From assembly GCF_000732635.1 (NCBI RefSeq), contig NZ_JPMD01000001.1, forward strand, positions 62,001-126,000: DNA of 64,000 nucleotides. The letters run 5' to 3'. Origin of the DNA: Clostridium sulfidigenes. Lineage in GTDB: Bacteria > Bacillota > Clostridia > Clostridiales > Clostridiaceae. Position 1 is the stretch's first letter, and each line of letters opens with the position of its first letter. Positions 1 through 9,599 of this stretch are shown in pieces. Below the pieces are notes generated by a model. The model was not told where the DNA came from. It worked only from the letters and a program-made list of their open reading frames with translations, and ran no database searches. The position numbers and the translations under genes were made by a program.

Positions 1-37
1 AAGGACTAAAAATATGTAAATAAAACTAATGAAAATC

Positions 38-66
38 TTGACATAAGTTAATGTGAATTGTATAAT
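38..66 (+). promoter_or_regulatory. Sigma-A promoter of rpsU
   Basis: TTGACA at 38-43 and TATAAT at 61-66 are separated by exactly 17 bases, a perfect match to the housekeeping consensus. Transcription would start near 73, leaving a leader of about 70 bases before rpsU. This is the strongest promoter seen in the window and fits a ribosomal protein gene. Confidence 0.9.
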
Positions 67-143
67 TGAAAATGTGCTATTTAGGCCTCGCATTGGCTAC
101 TTTTAATTAAAATTAAATTGAGCTAGCGGAGGGAGGGATATAA

Positions 144-320
144 ATGTCAGAGATAAAAGTTGGAGAAAACGAATCATTAGAGAATGCATTAAGAAGATTT
201 AAAAAGAAATGTGCAAGATCAGGTGTGCTTTCAGAAGTTAGAAAGAGAGAACATTACGAAAAACCAAGCGTAAAGAGAAAGAAAAAATCAGAAGCTGCTA
301 GAAAAAGAAAATTTAAGTAG
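144..320 (+). CDS. rpsU: 30S ribosomal protein S21
   Basis: The 58-residue product is a small, very basic protein of the small ribosomal subunit. It opens with [20 protein letters not shown] and ends in a lysine/arginine-rich tail, as S21 does, and the length is the family norm. A strong purine-rich ribosome binding site (GGAGGGAGGGA, 128-139) precedes the ATG. The gene follows a consensus promoter and leads straight into yqeY, the order usual in clostridia and bacilli. The identification is secure. Confidence 0.97.
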   Translation: MSEIKVGENESLENALRRFKKKCARSGVLSEVRKREHYEKPSVKRKKKSEAARKRKFK

Positions 321-341
321 AATTTGAAAGAAGGTTTATTA

Positions 342-791
342 ATGTCATCCATTAAGGAAACATTACAGGACGACTGGAAAAATGCTATTAAACAAAGAGA
401 TAAGTTTAAAGCAAATGTAATAAGCATGGCTAAAGCTGCTGTTTTAATGGTTGAAAAATCAGGGGCAGGAGAAGTAGATGATAGTAAAGTCATCGAAATT
501 TTAGCAAAGGAAGTTAAACAAAGAAGAGATTCTTTGGTTGAGTTTGATAAAGGAAATAGACAAGATTTGGTTGATCAAACAAAAGCTGAAATCGAAATCT
601 TATTACAATACCTTCCTCAGCAGTTAACGGAAGAAGAAATCCGAAAAATTGTTCTGGAGTCAGCCGAAAAACTTGGTACTAGTAGCATTAAAGATATGGG
701 AAAACTTATGGCAGATGTTAGACCTAAGGTAAATGGTCGAGCAGATGGCAAAGTAGTTAGTCAAATAGTAAAAGAATATTTGAATAAATAA
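342..791 (+). CDS. yqeY: GatB/YqeY domain protein
   Basis: The 149-aa protein belongs to the YqeY family, related to the C-terminal tRNA-binding tail domain of GatB. It is probably involved in tRNA or amidotransferase-related functions, though its role is not settled. It is all-helical, with the typical GKLMADVRPKVNGRADGK segment near the C-terminus (about residues 120-140). I start at ATG 342, which has GAAAGAAGG upstream, rather than TTG 324, which lies within that ribosome binding site region and gives a non-conserved N-terminus. It is co-transcribed with rpsU and closed by a terminator. Confidence 0.93.
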   Translation: MSSIKETLQDDWKNAIKQRDKFKANVISMAKAAVLMVEKSGAGEVDDSKVIEILAKEVKQRRDSLVEFDKGNRQDLVDQTKAEIEILLQYLPQQLTEEEIRKIVLESAEKLGTSSIKDMGKLMADVRPKVNGRADGKVVSQIVKEYLNK

Positions 792-818
792 AGAACTCAG
801 TTTACTGAGTTCTTTTTA
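791..818 (+). terminator. Terminator after yqeY
   Basis: Perfect 10-bp stem AAGAACTCAG / CTGAGTTCTT with a TTTA loop, followed by a T-rich tract. It ends the rpsU-yqeY transcript. Confidence 0.92.
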
Positions 819-903
819 TTTTAAGTAATTTATCATGAAAAGAAATCATAAAATTTAAAAGAGAAACTTTGTAAGTAAAAATTATGATTTAGAGGTGATG
901 AAG

Positions 904-1194
904 TTGAGTGATAAATTAGTGAGGGTAAAGGAAAAGGTCATTTATGGATTAGACTTACCAGTAGATGTAGCCCTTAGTTTACCTAAAATAATAGTGATAG
1001 CAAGAAAAGAGGTAACGGTAGAGAATCATAAAGGGATAATAAAATTTAGTGACAGTGAATTGGTTATAAATACCAGTATTGGACCTTTGAAAATTTTAGG
1101 TGAGGATTTTGAAATTATTTTTGTAGGAGGTACCACCATAACTTTAAGTGGATATTTTAGCTCTATGGTGTATGAAAACTATGAAGAAGATTAA
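904..1194 (+). CDS. yqfC: Sporulation protein YqfC
   Basis: This 96-aa protein matches the YqfC/YabP family by its pattern LPVDVALSLPKI near residue 20 and the following short beta strands. In Bacillus the family is made in the mother cell during sporulation. The start is an inference: AGAGGTGAT (891-899) is the ribosome binding site, so ATG 898 is too close and TTG 904 has the right spacing. The end overlaps the start of yqfD by 23 bases, so translation is probably coupled. Confidence 0.88.
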   Translation: MSDKLVRVKEKVIYGLDLPVDVALSLPKIIVIARKEVTVENHKGIIKFSDSELVINTSIGPLKILGEDFEIIFVGGTTITLSGYFSSMVYENYEED

Positions 1195-2350
1195 TAATTT
1201 TAATAAAAGCTATATAACTGTTCAAGTAGATTCCCTTGAAGGAGAAAAAATTCTCAATTATCTCTGGAATAAAAATGTCAGTGTAAAAAATATAAAAAGA
1301 AATAACGCCTTTTCTATTACACTAGAAATATCAGTATCAGATTATCTTCATTTAAAAGAAGCTGTTAAAAAAGTAAAGGGAAAAGTAAAGATTTTGCATC
1401 GTAAAGGGATAAACTTTTTTTATCTTAGATTAAGTACTAGGAAACTTTTAATTGCAGGTATTGCTGCATTTTTCTTTATTTTATACTATTTGAGTAGCTT
1501 TATTTGGAGTGTGGATATAAATACAGATAAATATCTAGCTCCCCTTGAAGTTAGAAATATACTGAAAAGCTATGGAATAATGGTTGGAAGTAAAAAGGGT
1601 TCAATAGATGTTCTAAAGGTTGAAGAAAAGTTAGTTGCTGATATAGATGAAATAATGTGGGTTAAAGTTAGAATTGAAGGTTCTATGCTCACTGTAGATA
1701 TAGTAGAGAGGCAAGAACCACCAAAGATAAAAGAAAAGGAGTACACAGGAGATTTAGTAGCTAAAAAAAGTGGAGTTATAAATCGAATATATACTAGTGC
1801 TGGAACTCCTGTGAAACAACTTGGCACAGTAGTTGACAAAGGTGAGCTGATTGTAAAAGGGCAAGAAGGAAAAGAAGGGATGGAGTTCTCTGTAAAGGCT
1901 GAAGGGAAAATATATGCTACTACTTTTTACGAAGAATTTACAAAGGTACCTTTATCTATTACCTCAAAAAGAAGAACGGGAAATAAGCAGGTACGATATG
2001 GAGTAAATGTAAACAATAATAAAATTTATATTAAGAAATCATTAAATAACTATACAACTTATGATAAAATAGAAGAAAACTGGGGCATCTTTATAAAAGA
2101 GACTTATTATGAAACAGAAGAGGTGGAAGAAGCTACTGACACTGACACTGTAATAAAGGAACTACAAAACAAAATTACATTAAATTTAGATAGAGGAGTT
2201 AAAATACTAGATATTACTCCAGAAGTTAAAAAGCAAGAGAAGGAATATGAAATTAGAGTATTAGTTACAGTAGAAGAAGACATTGCAGAAAGCCAAGTTG
2301 TAGCTACAGAAACAGAAACAGAAAAGGAAGATGAATCCCCTGAGACTTAA
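1172..2350 (+). CDS. yqfD: Sporulation protein YqfD
   Basis: The 392-aa product is a YqfD-family stage IV sporulation protein. A cytoplasmic N-terminal part (residues 1-85) is followed by one membrane helix (about 92-112, LLIAGIAAFFFILYYL) and a large outer domain resembling POTRA-like folds, with an acidic C-terminal tail. ATG 1172 or ATG 1181 are both possible starts; both lie inside yqfC. In Bacillus and most clostridia the next gene is phoH, but here pgpH follows after only 14 bases. Confidence 0.9.
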   Translation: MKTMKKINNFNKSYITVQVDSLEGEKILNYLWNKNVSVKNIKRNNAFSITLEISVSDYLHLKEAVKKVKGKVKILHRKGINFFYLRLSTRKLLIAGIAAFFFILYYLSSFIWSVDINTDKYLAPLEVRNILKSYGIMVGSKKGSIDVLKVEEKLVADIDEIMWVKVRIEGSMLTVDIVERQEPPKIKEKEYTGDLVAKKSGVINRIYTSAGTPVKQLGTVVDKGELIVKGQEGKEGMEFSVKAEGKIYATTFYEEFTKVPLSITSKRRTGNKQVRYGVNVNNNKIYIKKSLNNYTTYDKIEENWGIFIKETYYETEEVEEATDTDTVIKELQNKITLNLDRGVKILDITPEVKKQEKEYEIRVLVTVEEDIAESQVVATETETEKEDESPET

Positions 2351-2364
2351 AAAGAGGTGTAAAT

Positions 2365-4614
2365 ATGGGACATAAAAAAAGATTATCAAGGATAAGATTT
2401 CCAAGAGTAAAACCCTATATTACTTTTATAATTACAACTTTAATAGTTTATTTGATTTTAAGCACTGTAGTAGTAAGTAAAAAATATAAATTTCAAGTAG
2501 GTGAAATAGCTAAATTTGATATTAAAGCACCAAGAGATGTGGAAGATAAGGTAGCAACTCAAAAGAGTATTGAAGAAGAGCTAAAACACGTACAAGAAAC
2601 CTATACCTATGATGCTAATATAAGAAAAGGTGCTTTAGATAATATAAATAAACTTTTTGAATTAGTTAAAAAGATAAATTCTGAAAATCCTCCTTATAAT
2701 CCTTCCAGTGAAGATGATAATGAAAAAATTAAGTCAGAACAGGATAAAATCAATGGGATAAAGCTGAAAAAGTTAAAAGAGGAAAGTGTTATAAAAAATC
2801 TTTCTACTGAAAACTATGGATTACTTTTATCCCTAAATGATACTGGATTAAATAGCCTAAATGAAGAGATAGTAGAATGTATGAATAATTTATATGATAC
2901 TACCCCTATATACGAGAATAAACCTCAGGATATAGTTTCAGCACAAGGATATATAACCGCCTTTTTTAATAATACTAGCTATGCTAAAAATGTTAAGGAT
3001 TTAGCCATGGCCATAGGTTATTCACAAACTAAGGCCACCTATTTTATAGATCATGAAAAGACAGAAGAAGCAAGACAAAACATAACTAAAAATGTAACAC
3101 CTGTAATCTATAAAAAGGATCAAACTATAATAGCAGAAGGTCAACCTATTACTGAATCACAAATTGAGCTTCTAAATGACTTAGGCCTTCTAGATAATGA
3201 TAAATCTACAGGCATTTATATGAACCTAGTTTTACTTCTAGTTGTTGCAGGAGTATTAGGATTACAGTGGAGATATATAAAAGAAAAGCGTAGAGACATA
3301 TATGAAGATAATAGTAAGGTTATCCTAATAAACCTACTGACAGTACTAACTGTAGTATTAGCTAGGATATCTATTCTCATATCTCCTTATGTTATACCCT
3401 TTGCTTGTATTTCAATTTTATTATCTGTACTAATTGATAGTAAAACCTCTGTAACCATAGGAATCTTAAATGTAATATTTATATCCTTTATTGTTAAGTT
3501 TTCAGTAGATTTAACTCTTATAGCTATGGTCAATGCAGTAATAGTTCCAATGGTATTAAAAAGGGTTCAACAAAGAAATGACATATTGTATTCTTCCTTG
3601 CTAATTGGAGCTATAAATGTAGTATTTACTGGTGCCATGGGATATTTCCTAAGCACTAATGTGACTAGTATAATCAATAAGGCTATGCTTACAGGAGTAT
3701 CTGCCATAGTTTCAGGAATATTAGCCATTGGAATACTACCAGTTTTAGAAAATATATTTGACGTATTAACTAATATTAAACTTCTAGAGTTAGCTAACCC
3801 TAATCATCCATTAATGAGGAGATTACTTTTAGAAGCACCAGGCACTTATCACCACTGTGTGTTAGTTGCAAACTTAGCAGAGATGGCTGCAGAAAGTGTG
3901 GGAGCCAATCCAATACTGGCTAGGGTAGCGTCCTATTATCATGATGTTGGAAAGCTAGAAAGGCCATATTATTTTAAGGAAAATCAAATAGGTATAGCAA
4001 ATCCTCATGATGATATGTCACCAGCTATGAGCTCTGCCATAATACTATCCCATGTGGAAGACGGGGTTAAATTGGCAGAAAAATATAACTTGCCTGAAGG
4101 CATCACTGATGTTGTGAGAGAACATCATGGAGATTCCCTTGCTAAGTATTTTTATATAACTATGAGAAATAAAAGTGAGAATCCCGATGAGGTAAATGAG
4201 GCAGATTATAGATATGGGGGACCACCACCAAGAACAAAGGAATCGACCATTATAATGTTAGCAGATGGGGTTGAAGCCTCTGTGAGGTCCATTAATAAGC
4301 CTAATAAAAAGAAGATAGAAGAAATGGTAAATAACATAATTAAGAGTAGAATTGATGAAAATCAGTTTGTCAACTCTGACCTAACCTTTAAAGATTTAGA
4401 GAAAATAAGAGAGAGTTTTCTAAAGGTTCTATCTGGAATTTACCATGAAAGAATTGAATATCCTAAAGACAAGATTAATTTAACAAAAGAAAACAATGAA
4501 AAAAAACTTGAAGAAGATAAAGAAGTGGTATCAACTAAGGAAGAACAGTTTAAGTTAAAAGAGCCAGAAGCAGTTATACAAACTAAAGAAGTTGAAAAAG
4601 AAAAGCAGATATAG
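2365..4614 (+). CDS. pgpH: 7TM-HD family cyclic-di-AMP phosphodiesterase
   Basis: The 749-aa membrane protein has the PgpH/YqfF layout. There is an N-terminal membrane helix (about residues 18-38), an extracellular 7TMR-HDED domain (about 50-290), seven membrane helices (about 290-485) and a cytoplasmic HD domain with YHHCVLVANLAE and YYHDVGKL motifs (about 495-535), the metal-binding residues for c-di-AMP hydrolysis. A charged, lysine/glutamate-rich tail ends the protein. RBS AAAGAGGTG precedes ATG 2365. The assignment rests on architecture and motifs. Confidence 0.93.
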   Translation: MGHKKRLSRIRFPRVKPYITFIITTLIVYLILSTVVVSKKYKFQVGEIAKFDIKAPRDVEDKVATQKSIEEELKHVQETYTYDANIRKGALDNINKLFELVKKINSENPPYNPSSEDDNEKIKSEQDKINGIKLKKLKEESVIKNLSTENYGLLLSLNDTGLNSLNEEIVECMNNLYDTTPIYENKPQDIVSAQGYITAFFNNTSYAKNVKDLAMAIGYSQTKATYFIDHEKTEEARQNITKNVTPVIYKKDQTIIAEGQPITESQIELLNDLGLLDNDKSTGIYMNLVLLLVVAGVLGLQWRYIKEKRRDIYEDNSKVILINLLTVLTVVLARISILISPYVIPFACISILLSVLIDSKTSVTIGILNVIFISFIVKFSVDLTLIAMVNAVIVPMVLKRVQQRNDILYSSLLIGAINVVFTGAMGYFLSTNVTSIINKAMLTGVSAIVSGILAIGILPVLENIFDVLTNIKLLELANPNHPLMRRLLLEAPGTYHHCVLVANLAEMAAESVGANPILARVASYYHDVGKLERPYYFKENQIGIANPHDDMSPAMSSAIILSHVEDGVKLAEKYNLPEGITDVVREHHGDSLAKYFYITMRNKSENPDEVNEADYRYGGPPPRTKESTIIMLADGVEASVRSINKPNKKKIEEMVNNIIKSRIDENQFVNSDLTFKDLEKIRESFLKVLSGIYHERIEYPKDKINLTKENNEKKLEEDKEVVSTKEEQFKLKEPEAVIQTKEVEKEKQI

Positions 4615-4633
4615 GATAAATAGGAGATAGAAT

Positions 4634-5134
4634 ATGATTTATATGGACGATAGGCAAAGTCTTATTTCCGTTGAAAAAGACTTAGAAGAAAACATTAAAG
4701 AAATTATAGATTATGCTTTAAAAGAGGAACAGGTTCTGATTCCCTATGAAGTAAGTCTAATTTTTGTAGATAATGAAGCCATAAGAGAAATAAATTCAGA
4801 TACAAGAGGAATAGATAGGGCTACAGATGTACTATCTTTTCCCATGCTAGACTATGATGAGAAAAAAGTATTCAAGGAGTGCTATTTAGATCATGAATTT
4901 TCAATTATTGATTTAAATGAAGGAAATTTAGTCCTTGGAGATATTGTGTTATCCTTAGAGAGAGCAAAGGAGCAGAGTGAAGAGTTTGGACACTCCTTTA
5001 TAAGGGAAGTGTGCTACCTAGTAACTCACTCCATTCTTCACTTGCTAGGATATGATCACATGGAAGATGATGATAAAGTAATAATGAGAGCTAGAGAAGA
5101 GGAAATTCTAAGTAAGTTTAACATTGAAAGGTAA
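4634..5134 (+). CDS. ybeY: Endoribonuclease YbeY (rRNA maturation factor)
   Basis: The 166-aa protein is the zinc-dependent single-strand endoribonuclease that matures 16S rRNA 3' ends and takes part in ribosome quality control. The signature H-x3-H-x5-H is present as [11 protein letters not shown] near residues 136-146, and TDVLSFPM is the other conserved block. AGGAG at 4622-4626 fits ATG 4634. It sits between pgpH and dgkA as in other Firmicutes. Confidence 0.95.
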   Translation: MIYMDDRQSLISVEKDLEENIKEIIDYALKEEQVLIPYEVSLIFVDNEAIREINSDTRGIDRATDVLSFPMLDYDEKKVFKECYLDHEFSIIDLNEGNLVLGDIVLSLERAKEQSEEFGHSFIREVCYLVTHSILHLLGYDHMEDDDKVIMRAREEEILSKFNIER

Positions 5135-5180
5135 TAGACTATATATAGGTTATATCAGCTTTAATTAAGGTGGGGTTATT

Positions 5181-5879
5181 ATGAAGGTAAAGAAGTTAGT
5201 GGATAGTTTTAACTATGCTATAGAGGGAATAATTTATTCAATACGAACTCAAAGAAATATGAGAATACATATGATAATAGCTATGTTAATACTAACAGCT
5301 TGTTTTTTCTTTGACATGACAAAGATGGAACTTTTAGTAATTGCAATTACAATAACAATGGTTGTGGTTGCAGAGATGATAAATACAGCAGTGGAATGTG
5401 CCATAGATGCCACCACCAACTTTTATCATCCCCTAGCAAAGATTGCGAAAAATGTAGCAGCAGGAGCAGTATTAGTCACTGCAATTAATGCAGTTTTAGT
5501 AGCCTATATAATTTTTGGTGATAAAGTTCTACCTTTTTCTATAATTATTCTTTTAAAAATTAAAAATTCTGACCCTCACATGATATTTTTAATGTTAGTA
5601 ATAGTTAGCATTGCCACTGTAGTAGTAAAGGCTGTATATGATGAAGGTACACCTTTAAGAGGTGGAATGCCAAGTGGTCATAGTTCCATAGCCTTTGCTG
5701 TGGCAACTACCATTACATTATTAACCACAGAGCCACTAATAATGATATTAGCATTTTTATTAGCCTTCATAGTAGCCCAAAGCAGAGTAGATTCTAACGT
5801 ACACTCCATCCTTGAAGTAGTCCTTGGAGGAGCCTTTGGATCACTACTAACCTTACTGTTATATCAGCTTATTGGATAA
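5181..5879 (+). CDS. dgkA: Diacylglycerol/undecaprenol kinase fused to PAP2 phosphatase
   Basis: In the first 115 residues the 232-aa membrane protein has a DgkA domain with the kinase motif EMINTAVECAID (about residues 65-76). In Gram-positives this domain phosphorylates undecaprenol. From about residue 140 it has a PAP2 lipid phosphatase domain with GMPSGHSSIAFA and SRVDSNVHSILEVVLG. The family usually shows D where this protein has E in the last motif. Pairing a lipid kinase with a lipid phosphatase in one chain suggests control of the undecaprenyl phosphate pool. The RBS is AAGGTGGGG. Confidence 0.9.
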   Translation: MKVKKLVDSFNYAIEGIIYSIRTQRNMRIHMIIAMLILTACFFFDMTKMELLVIAITITMVVVAEMINTAVECAIDATTNFYHPLAKIAKNVAAGAVLVTAINAVLVAYIIFGDKVLPFSIIILLKIKNSDPHMIFLMLVIVSIATVVVKAVYDEGTPLRGGMPSGHSSIAFAVATTITLLTTEPLIMILAFLLAFIVAQSRVDSNVHSILEVVLGGAFGSLLTLLLYQLIG

Positions 5880-6043
5880 TTACTAAATGAATGAAGCTAA
5901 ATAAAATATAAGCAATAAAAATAATGTGATAAAATTCGTATTATATGGTAAACTAATATAACTAAGAAACTAAAAAACTAAAGAAATGTGTGATTATTAT
6001 AAACCATGGATAGATTTGAGTAATTAGGTTGGAGGAAGATAAA

Positions 6044-6442
6044 ATGGATATAAAAGAATTGGTAAAACTTGCTATAGAGGCTAGAGAAAAAGCTTATGTA
6101 CCATATTCTAAGTTTAAAGTTGGAGCGGCAATTGAAATGGAAGATGGCAGTGTATTTACAGGCTGTAACATAGAAAATGCTTCTTATGGTGCTACTAACT
6201 GTGCTGAAAGAACGGCTATATTTAAGGCTATATCTGAAGGGCATACTATAATGAAAAAAATTGCCATAGTAGGAGATATGTCAACATATACAGCTCCATG
6301 TGGAATATGTAGACAGGTTATTGCTGAGTTTGCAGCTAAAGATATAGAAATAGTATTAATTAAAAATCAAGATGAGTATCTAGTAAAGACCTTAGAAGAA
6401 ATACTACCAGGAGCTTTTACTAAAGAGGACTTACTTAAATAA
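6044..6442 (+). CDS. cdd: Cytidine deaminase
   Basis: This 132-aa tetrameric-type cytidine deaminase converts cytidine and deoxycytidine to uridine forms in pyrimidine salvage. The zinc site is complete: CAERTAIF (with catalytic Glu) and PCGICRQV supply the three cysteines. ATG 6044 is chosen because GGAGGA (6031-6036) lies at ideal distance; TTG 6029 upstream has no site. The gene is 10 bases from era, the conserved neighbour. Confidence 0.95.
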   Translation: MDIKELVKLAIEAREKAYVPYSKFKVGAAIEMEDGSVFTGCNIENASYGATNCAERTAIFKAISEGHTIMKKIAIVGDMSTYTAPCGICRQVIAEFAAKDIEIVLIKNQDEYLVKTLEEILPGAFTKEDLLK

Positions 6443-6452
6443 GGAGAGATAT

Positions 6453-7334
6453 ATGTTTAAATCAGGATTTATAACTATAATAGGAAGACCAAATGTGGGT
6501 AAATCAACCCTTTTAAATTATTTAATGGGAGAGAAATTATCTATAGTATCAAGTAGACCACAAACTACAAGAAACAATATACAAACAATACTTACAAGGG
6601 ATAACTTTCAAATAGTATTTGTAGACACCCCAGGTATGCATAAACCTAAACATAAGTTAGGTGAGTACATGGTGAAGATAGCTAAAGATTCCATGCAGGA
6701 TGTGGATGTGGTGCTATTTTTAACAACACCAGAAGGGGAGATAAACAAGGCAGACCTTCATATTTTAGAACAACTAAAGCAGTGCAATACTAAAGTATTT
6801 TTAGTGGTAAATAAAATAGATGAAAACCCTGCTGATAGAGTAGCTAAAACTCTAGAAGAATACACTAAAGTTTTAGATTTTAAAGAAATAATACCTATTT
6901 CAGCTATTAACGGAAAGAACACCGAAAAATTATTAGAATTAGTAGTTGATCAGTTACCAGAAGGACCAATGTATTACCCAGAAGACATGATAACAGATCA
7001 GCAAGAAAGATTTATAGTAATGGAGACCATAAGAGAAAAAGCTCTAAGACTTTTATCTCAAGAAGTACCTCATGGTATTGCTGTAGAAATTTTAACCATG
7101 AAGAAGAATGAAAATGGAAGTTATCTTATTGAGGCAAATATGCTATGTGAGAAGAACTCCCACAAGGGTATAATAATTGGTAAAAATGGAGCTATGATGA
7201 AGAAGATATCTACCTATGCAAGACAAGATATTGAAAAGTTCCTAGGCTGTAAAGTAAACCTAAAGATTTGGGTTAAGGTTAAATCAGAGTGGAGAGATAG
7301 TGCATTTGTACTCAAGGAACTTGGTTATAAGTAG
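6453..7334 (+). CDS. era: GTPase Era
   Basis: At 293 aa this is a full-length Era, the GTPase that binds the 3' end of 16S rRNA and helps 30S assembly. Visible motifs are the P-loop GRPNVGKS (about residues 11-18), a T-rich switch I (RPQTTRNN), DTPG (about 60-63), NKID (about 122-125), and a C-terminal KH domain containing [22 protein letters not shown] precedes ATG 6453. It lies in the usual ybeY-dgkA-cdd-era-recO cluster. Confidence 0.97.
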   Translation: MFKSGFITIIGRPNVGKSTLLNYLMGEKLSIVSSRPQTTRNNIQTILTRDNFQIVFVDTPGMHKPKHKLGEYMVKIAKDSMQDVDVVLFLTTPEGEINKADLHILEQLKQCNTKVFLVVNKIDENPADRVAKTLEEYTKVLDFKEIIPISAINGKNTEKLLELVVDQLPEGPMYYPEDMITDQQERFIVMETIREKALRLLSQEVPHGIAVEILTMKKNENGSYLIEANMLCEKNSHKGIIIGKNGAMMKKISTYARQDIEKFLGCKVNLKIWVKVKSEWRDSAFVLKELGYK

Positions 7335-7352
7335 AATTGCAGGTGTTATTCA

Positions 7353-8084
7353 TTGAATACTATCAAGACTAGAGGGATAGTTTTAAAAACCCAAGAATAC
7401 AAAGAAAATGATAAATTACTATGGATATTTACAGAGGAATTTGGAAAGGTATCTGTCATTGCAAAGGGAGCTAGAAAAAGTAAAAATAGAAATTTTTCAA
7501 ATACCCTACCTTTCTCCTTTGGTGAGTATGTATTATATAAAGGAAGAACTTTATATACCTTAAATGAAGGGAGAATTATAGATTCCTTTCAAGATATATT
7601 AAATGACTATGATACCTTAATATATGGTTCTTATTTTAATGAACTCATAGATATTGCCATAGAAGAAGGTGAGAGTCATCCCATATTTATAGATTTAGTG
7701 AAATGCTTTTATCTTATGAGAAACAAGGCTATAGACTTAGATCTTTTAGCAAGAGCCTTTGAAGTTAAGGTTCTAAAGGCTACAGGCTATGGTATATCTT
7801 TAGAAAATTGTGCCCTATGTGGAAATAAGATAAATACCGCAGACTATATTTCTTTTCAGTTCTATGGTGGAATTTGTAACCAATGTGAAAAACAATATGG
7901 TACGAAAGTATCTGCTGCCACATATAATGGATTAAAGTTTCTAAGTAAAGTGGAGCTGGAGAAGGTAGGAAGACTTAATTTAGATATGAATACAAAGGAA
8001 CAAATAGGAAAAATCCTAGAAACCTTTATAAGTCTAAATTATAGAAAAAAACCTAATAGCCTATCCTTACTTAAAAAGTTTTAG
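7353..8084 (+). CDS. recO: DNA repair protein RecO
   Basis: This 243-aa recombination mediator works with RecR to load RecA onto SSB-coated DNA. An N-terminal OB fold (residues 1-80, starting TIKTRGIVLKTQEYKENDKLL) is followed by a helical domain with a four-cysteine zinc finger (CALCGN ... CNQCEK, about residues 153-175). The start is TTG 7353 with AGGTG at 7341-7345. It follows era by 18 bases. Confidence 0.93.
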   Translation: MNTIKTRGIVLKTQEYKENDKLLWIFTEEFGKVSVIAKGARKSKNRNFSNTLPFSFGEYVLYKGRTLYTLNEGRIIDSFQDILNDYDTLIYGSYFNELIDIAIEEGESHPIFIDLVKCFYLMRNKAIDLDLLARAFEVKVLKATGYGISLENCALCGNKINTADYISFQFYGGICNQCEKQYGTKVSAATYNGLKFLSKVELEKVGRLNLDMNTKEQIGKILETFISLNYRKKPNSLSLLKKF

Positions 8085-8139
8085 TATATAAGTGATATAA
8101 TATACTTAAGTATTAAATATTGCTAGGGAGGAAATATTT

Positions 8140-8682
8140 ATGGATGAAGCTACATTGAAAAAGATAAATATATTAAAAGAAAGAGCAAATCTATCTGAAG
8201 AAGAAGCTAAGGACTTATTAGAAAGATTTAATGGGGACTTAATCGAAGCATTAATTCATTGTGAAAGAGAAAAACAAAAGGATAATAGAAATTTCAATGA
8301 GAAAATTTCTCAAAGTGAATTTGTAACCTATATAAAAGAGCTGATAAAGGCTGGTAATGTTTCTAGAATTATCATCAGAAAGGATGATTCTATCCTAGTG
8401 AATATTCCTGTAAATGCAGGAATTGTGGTGGGTATAGCATTATTATTGCAACCGGTTTTAATAGTTTTAGGAGCTGCTACTGCAGTATTTATTGATTTAG
8501 AAATAGATATAATTAAAGAAGATGGAACTGTAGAAGTAGTTAATAAAATTGTAAAGAGCACCATGGAAACAACTGCAAAGAAAGCTACAGAAGTAACCCA
8601 TGATCTAAAAGAAATCTTCTCTGAAACCTCAGGAAAGATTAAAGAAAAAATTTCTGAAGCCAAGAATAATATGAAAAGATAA
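8140..8682 (+). CDS. DUF4342 protein with N-terminal UBA/TS-N-like helices
   Basis: The 180-aa protein has an N-terminal three-helix stretch (residues 1-40, EEAKDLLERFNGDLIEAL) like UBA/TS-N domains. A DUF4342 middle part follows, with a hydrophobic segment (about residues 85-115, VNAGIVVGIALLLQPVLIVLGAATAVF) and a basic, amphipathic C-terminal tail. Its function is unknown. GGGAGGAAA precedes ATG 8140, and a terminator closes the gene, so it is the last of the recO-side unit. Confidence 0.75.
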   Translation: MDEATLKKINILKERANLSEEEAKDLLERFNGDLIEALIHCEREKQKDNRNFNEKISQSEFVTYIKELIKAGNVSRIIIRKDDSILVNIPVNAGIVVGIALLLQPVLIVLGAATAVFIDLEIDIIKEDGTVEVVNKIVKSTMETTAKKATEVTHDLKEIFSETSGKIKEKISEAKNNMKR

Positions 8683-8690
8683 CATAAATT

Positions 8691-8718
8691 AAAGATGAGC
8701 ATATACTCATCTTTTTTT
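8691..8718 (+). terminator. Terminator after the DUF4342 gene
   Basis: Stem AAAGATGAG / CTCATCTTT with a six-base loop and a run of seven T residues. Confidence 0.92.
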
Positions 8719-8907
8719 ATTTAGAATAAAATTTACCAAAGAATTAACGAAATATTTTAAAAATTTTTAGAGAAAGTTGCAAATTAAATAAATCTCTTAT
8801 ACAATATAATAGAAAATTACTTAAAAATAACACTTACTCGCCCCAATGTGTGATATAATTAAAACTATAGAATTTGGAGTGAATAATAAAATTTTGAAAG
8901 GTGGCGA

Positions 8908-9546
8908 ATTGTCATTAAACTCTCGCTTAGACAGGAACAAATAATAGAATTAGTTAAAGAAAATGAACCAATAACCAGTGAAGCTATCGCAAAAGAGTTA
9001 GGGCTTACGCGATCCGCCATAAGACCAGATTTATCTATATTGACTATGACAGGTATACTTCAAGCAAGACCTAAAGTTGGATATGTGTGTGTTAAGAATT
9101 CAAATAAAGGACCTAAAAACAGTGAAATTAGAAATATAAAGGTTAAGGATGTAATGTCTGAACCGGTTTTAGTAAAGGAAGACACACCTGTTTATGAGGC
9201 CATTCTAACACTTTTTTTAAATGACACAGGAACTTTATTCATTGAAAATGAAGGAGCACTATTAGGAGCTGTATCAAGAAAGGACTTTATAAAGATGGCT
9301 ATGGGAACAGCTGATATGCATAGAGTACCCGTTGGAATTATCATGACTAGAATGCCGAATATTGTTAGTGTATCAGAGGAAGATTCAGCCTTCGATGCTG
9401 CAAAAAAAATAATTGAGCATCAGGTAGATTCATTACCTGTTGTAAGACTAGAACTTTTAAGGGGAAAAGAAGTTCCGAAAATTGTAGGAAAAATATCTAA
9501 GACAACAATTTCTATGGTATTTGTAAAATTGGGTGAAAATGAATAA
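8908..9546 (+). CDS. CcpN-like regulator: winged helix plus two CBS domains
   Basis: The protein (about 212 aa) resembles Bacillus CcpN, a repressor of gluconeogenic genes, and here lies directly upstream of ppdK, whose transcription it may control. The winged helix (residues 1-60) contains ITSEAIAKELGLTRSAIRPDLS, and the CBS pair (about 75-205) contains IIMTRMPNI. The start is unusual. The coding frame is open back to 8890 but has no ATG, GTG or TTG before residue 45. An ATT at 8908 follows GAAAGGTGG at good spacing and gives a family-like N-terminus. A one-base loss after TTG 8909 is the alternative. Confidence 0.82.
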   Translation: MVIKLSLRQEQIIELVKENEPITSEAIAKELGLTRSAIRPDLSILTMTGILQARPKVGYVCVKNSNKGPKNSEIRNIKVKDVMSEPVLVKEDTPVYEAILTLFLNDTGTLFIENEGALLGAVSRKDFIKMAMGTADMHRVPVGIIMTRMPNIVSVSEEDSAFDAAKKIIEHQVDSLPVVRLELLRGKEVPKIVGKISKTTISMVFVKLGENE

Positions 9547-9599
9547 TTTTATTCATTTGACTATATAACTATAATTTAAGAGTTAAGGGGTTGTATAAC

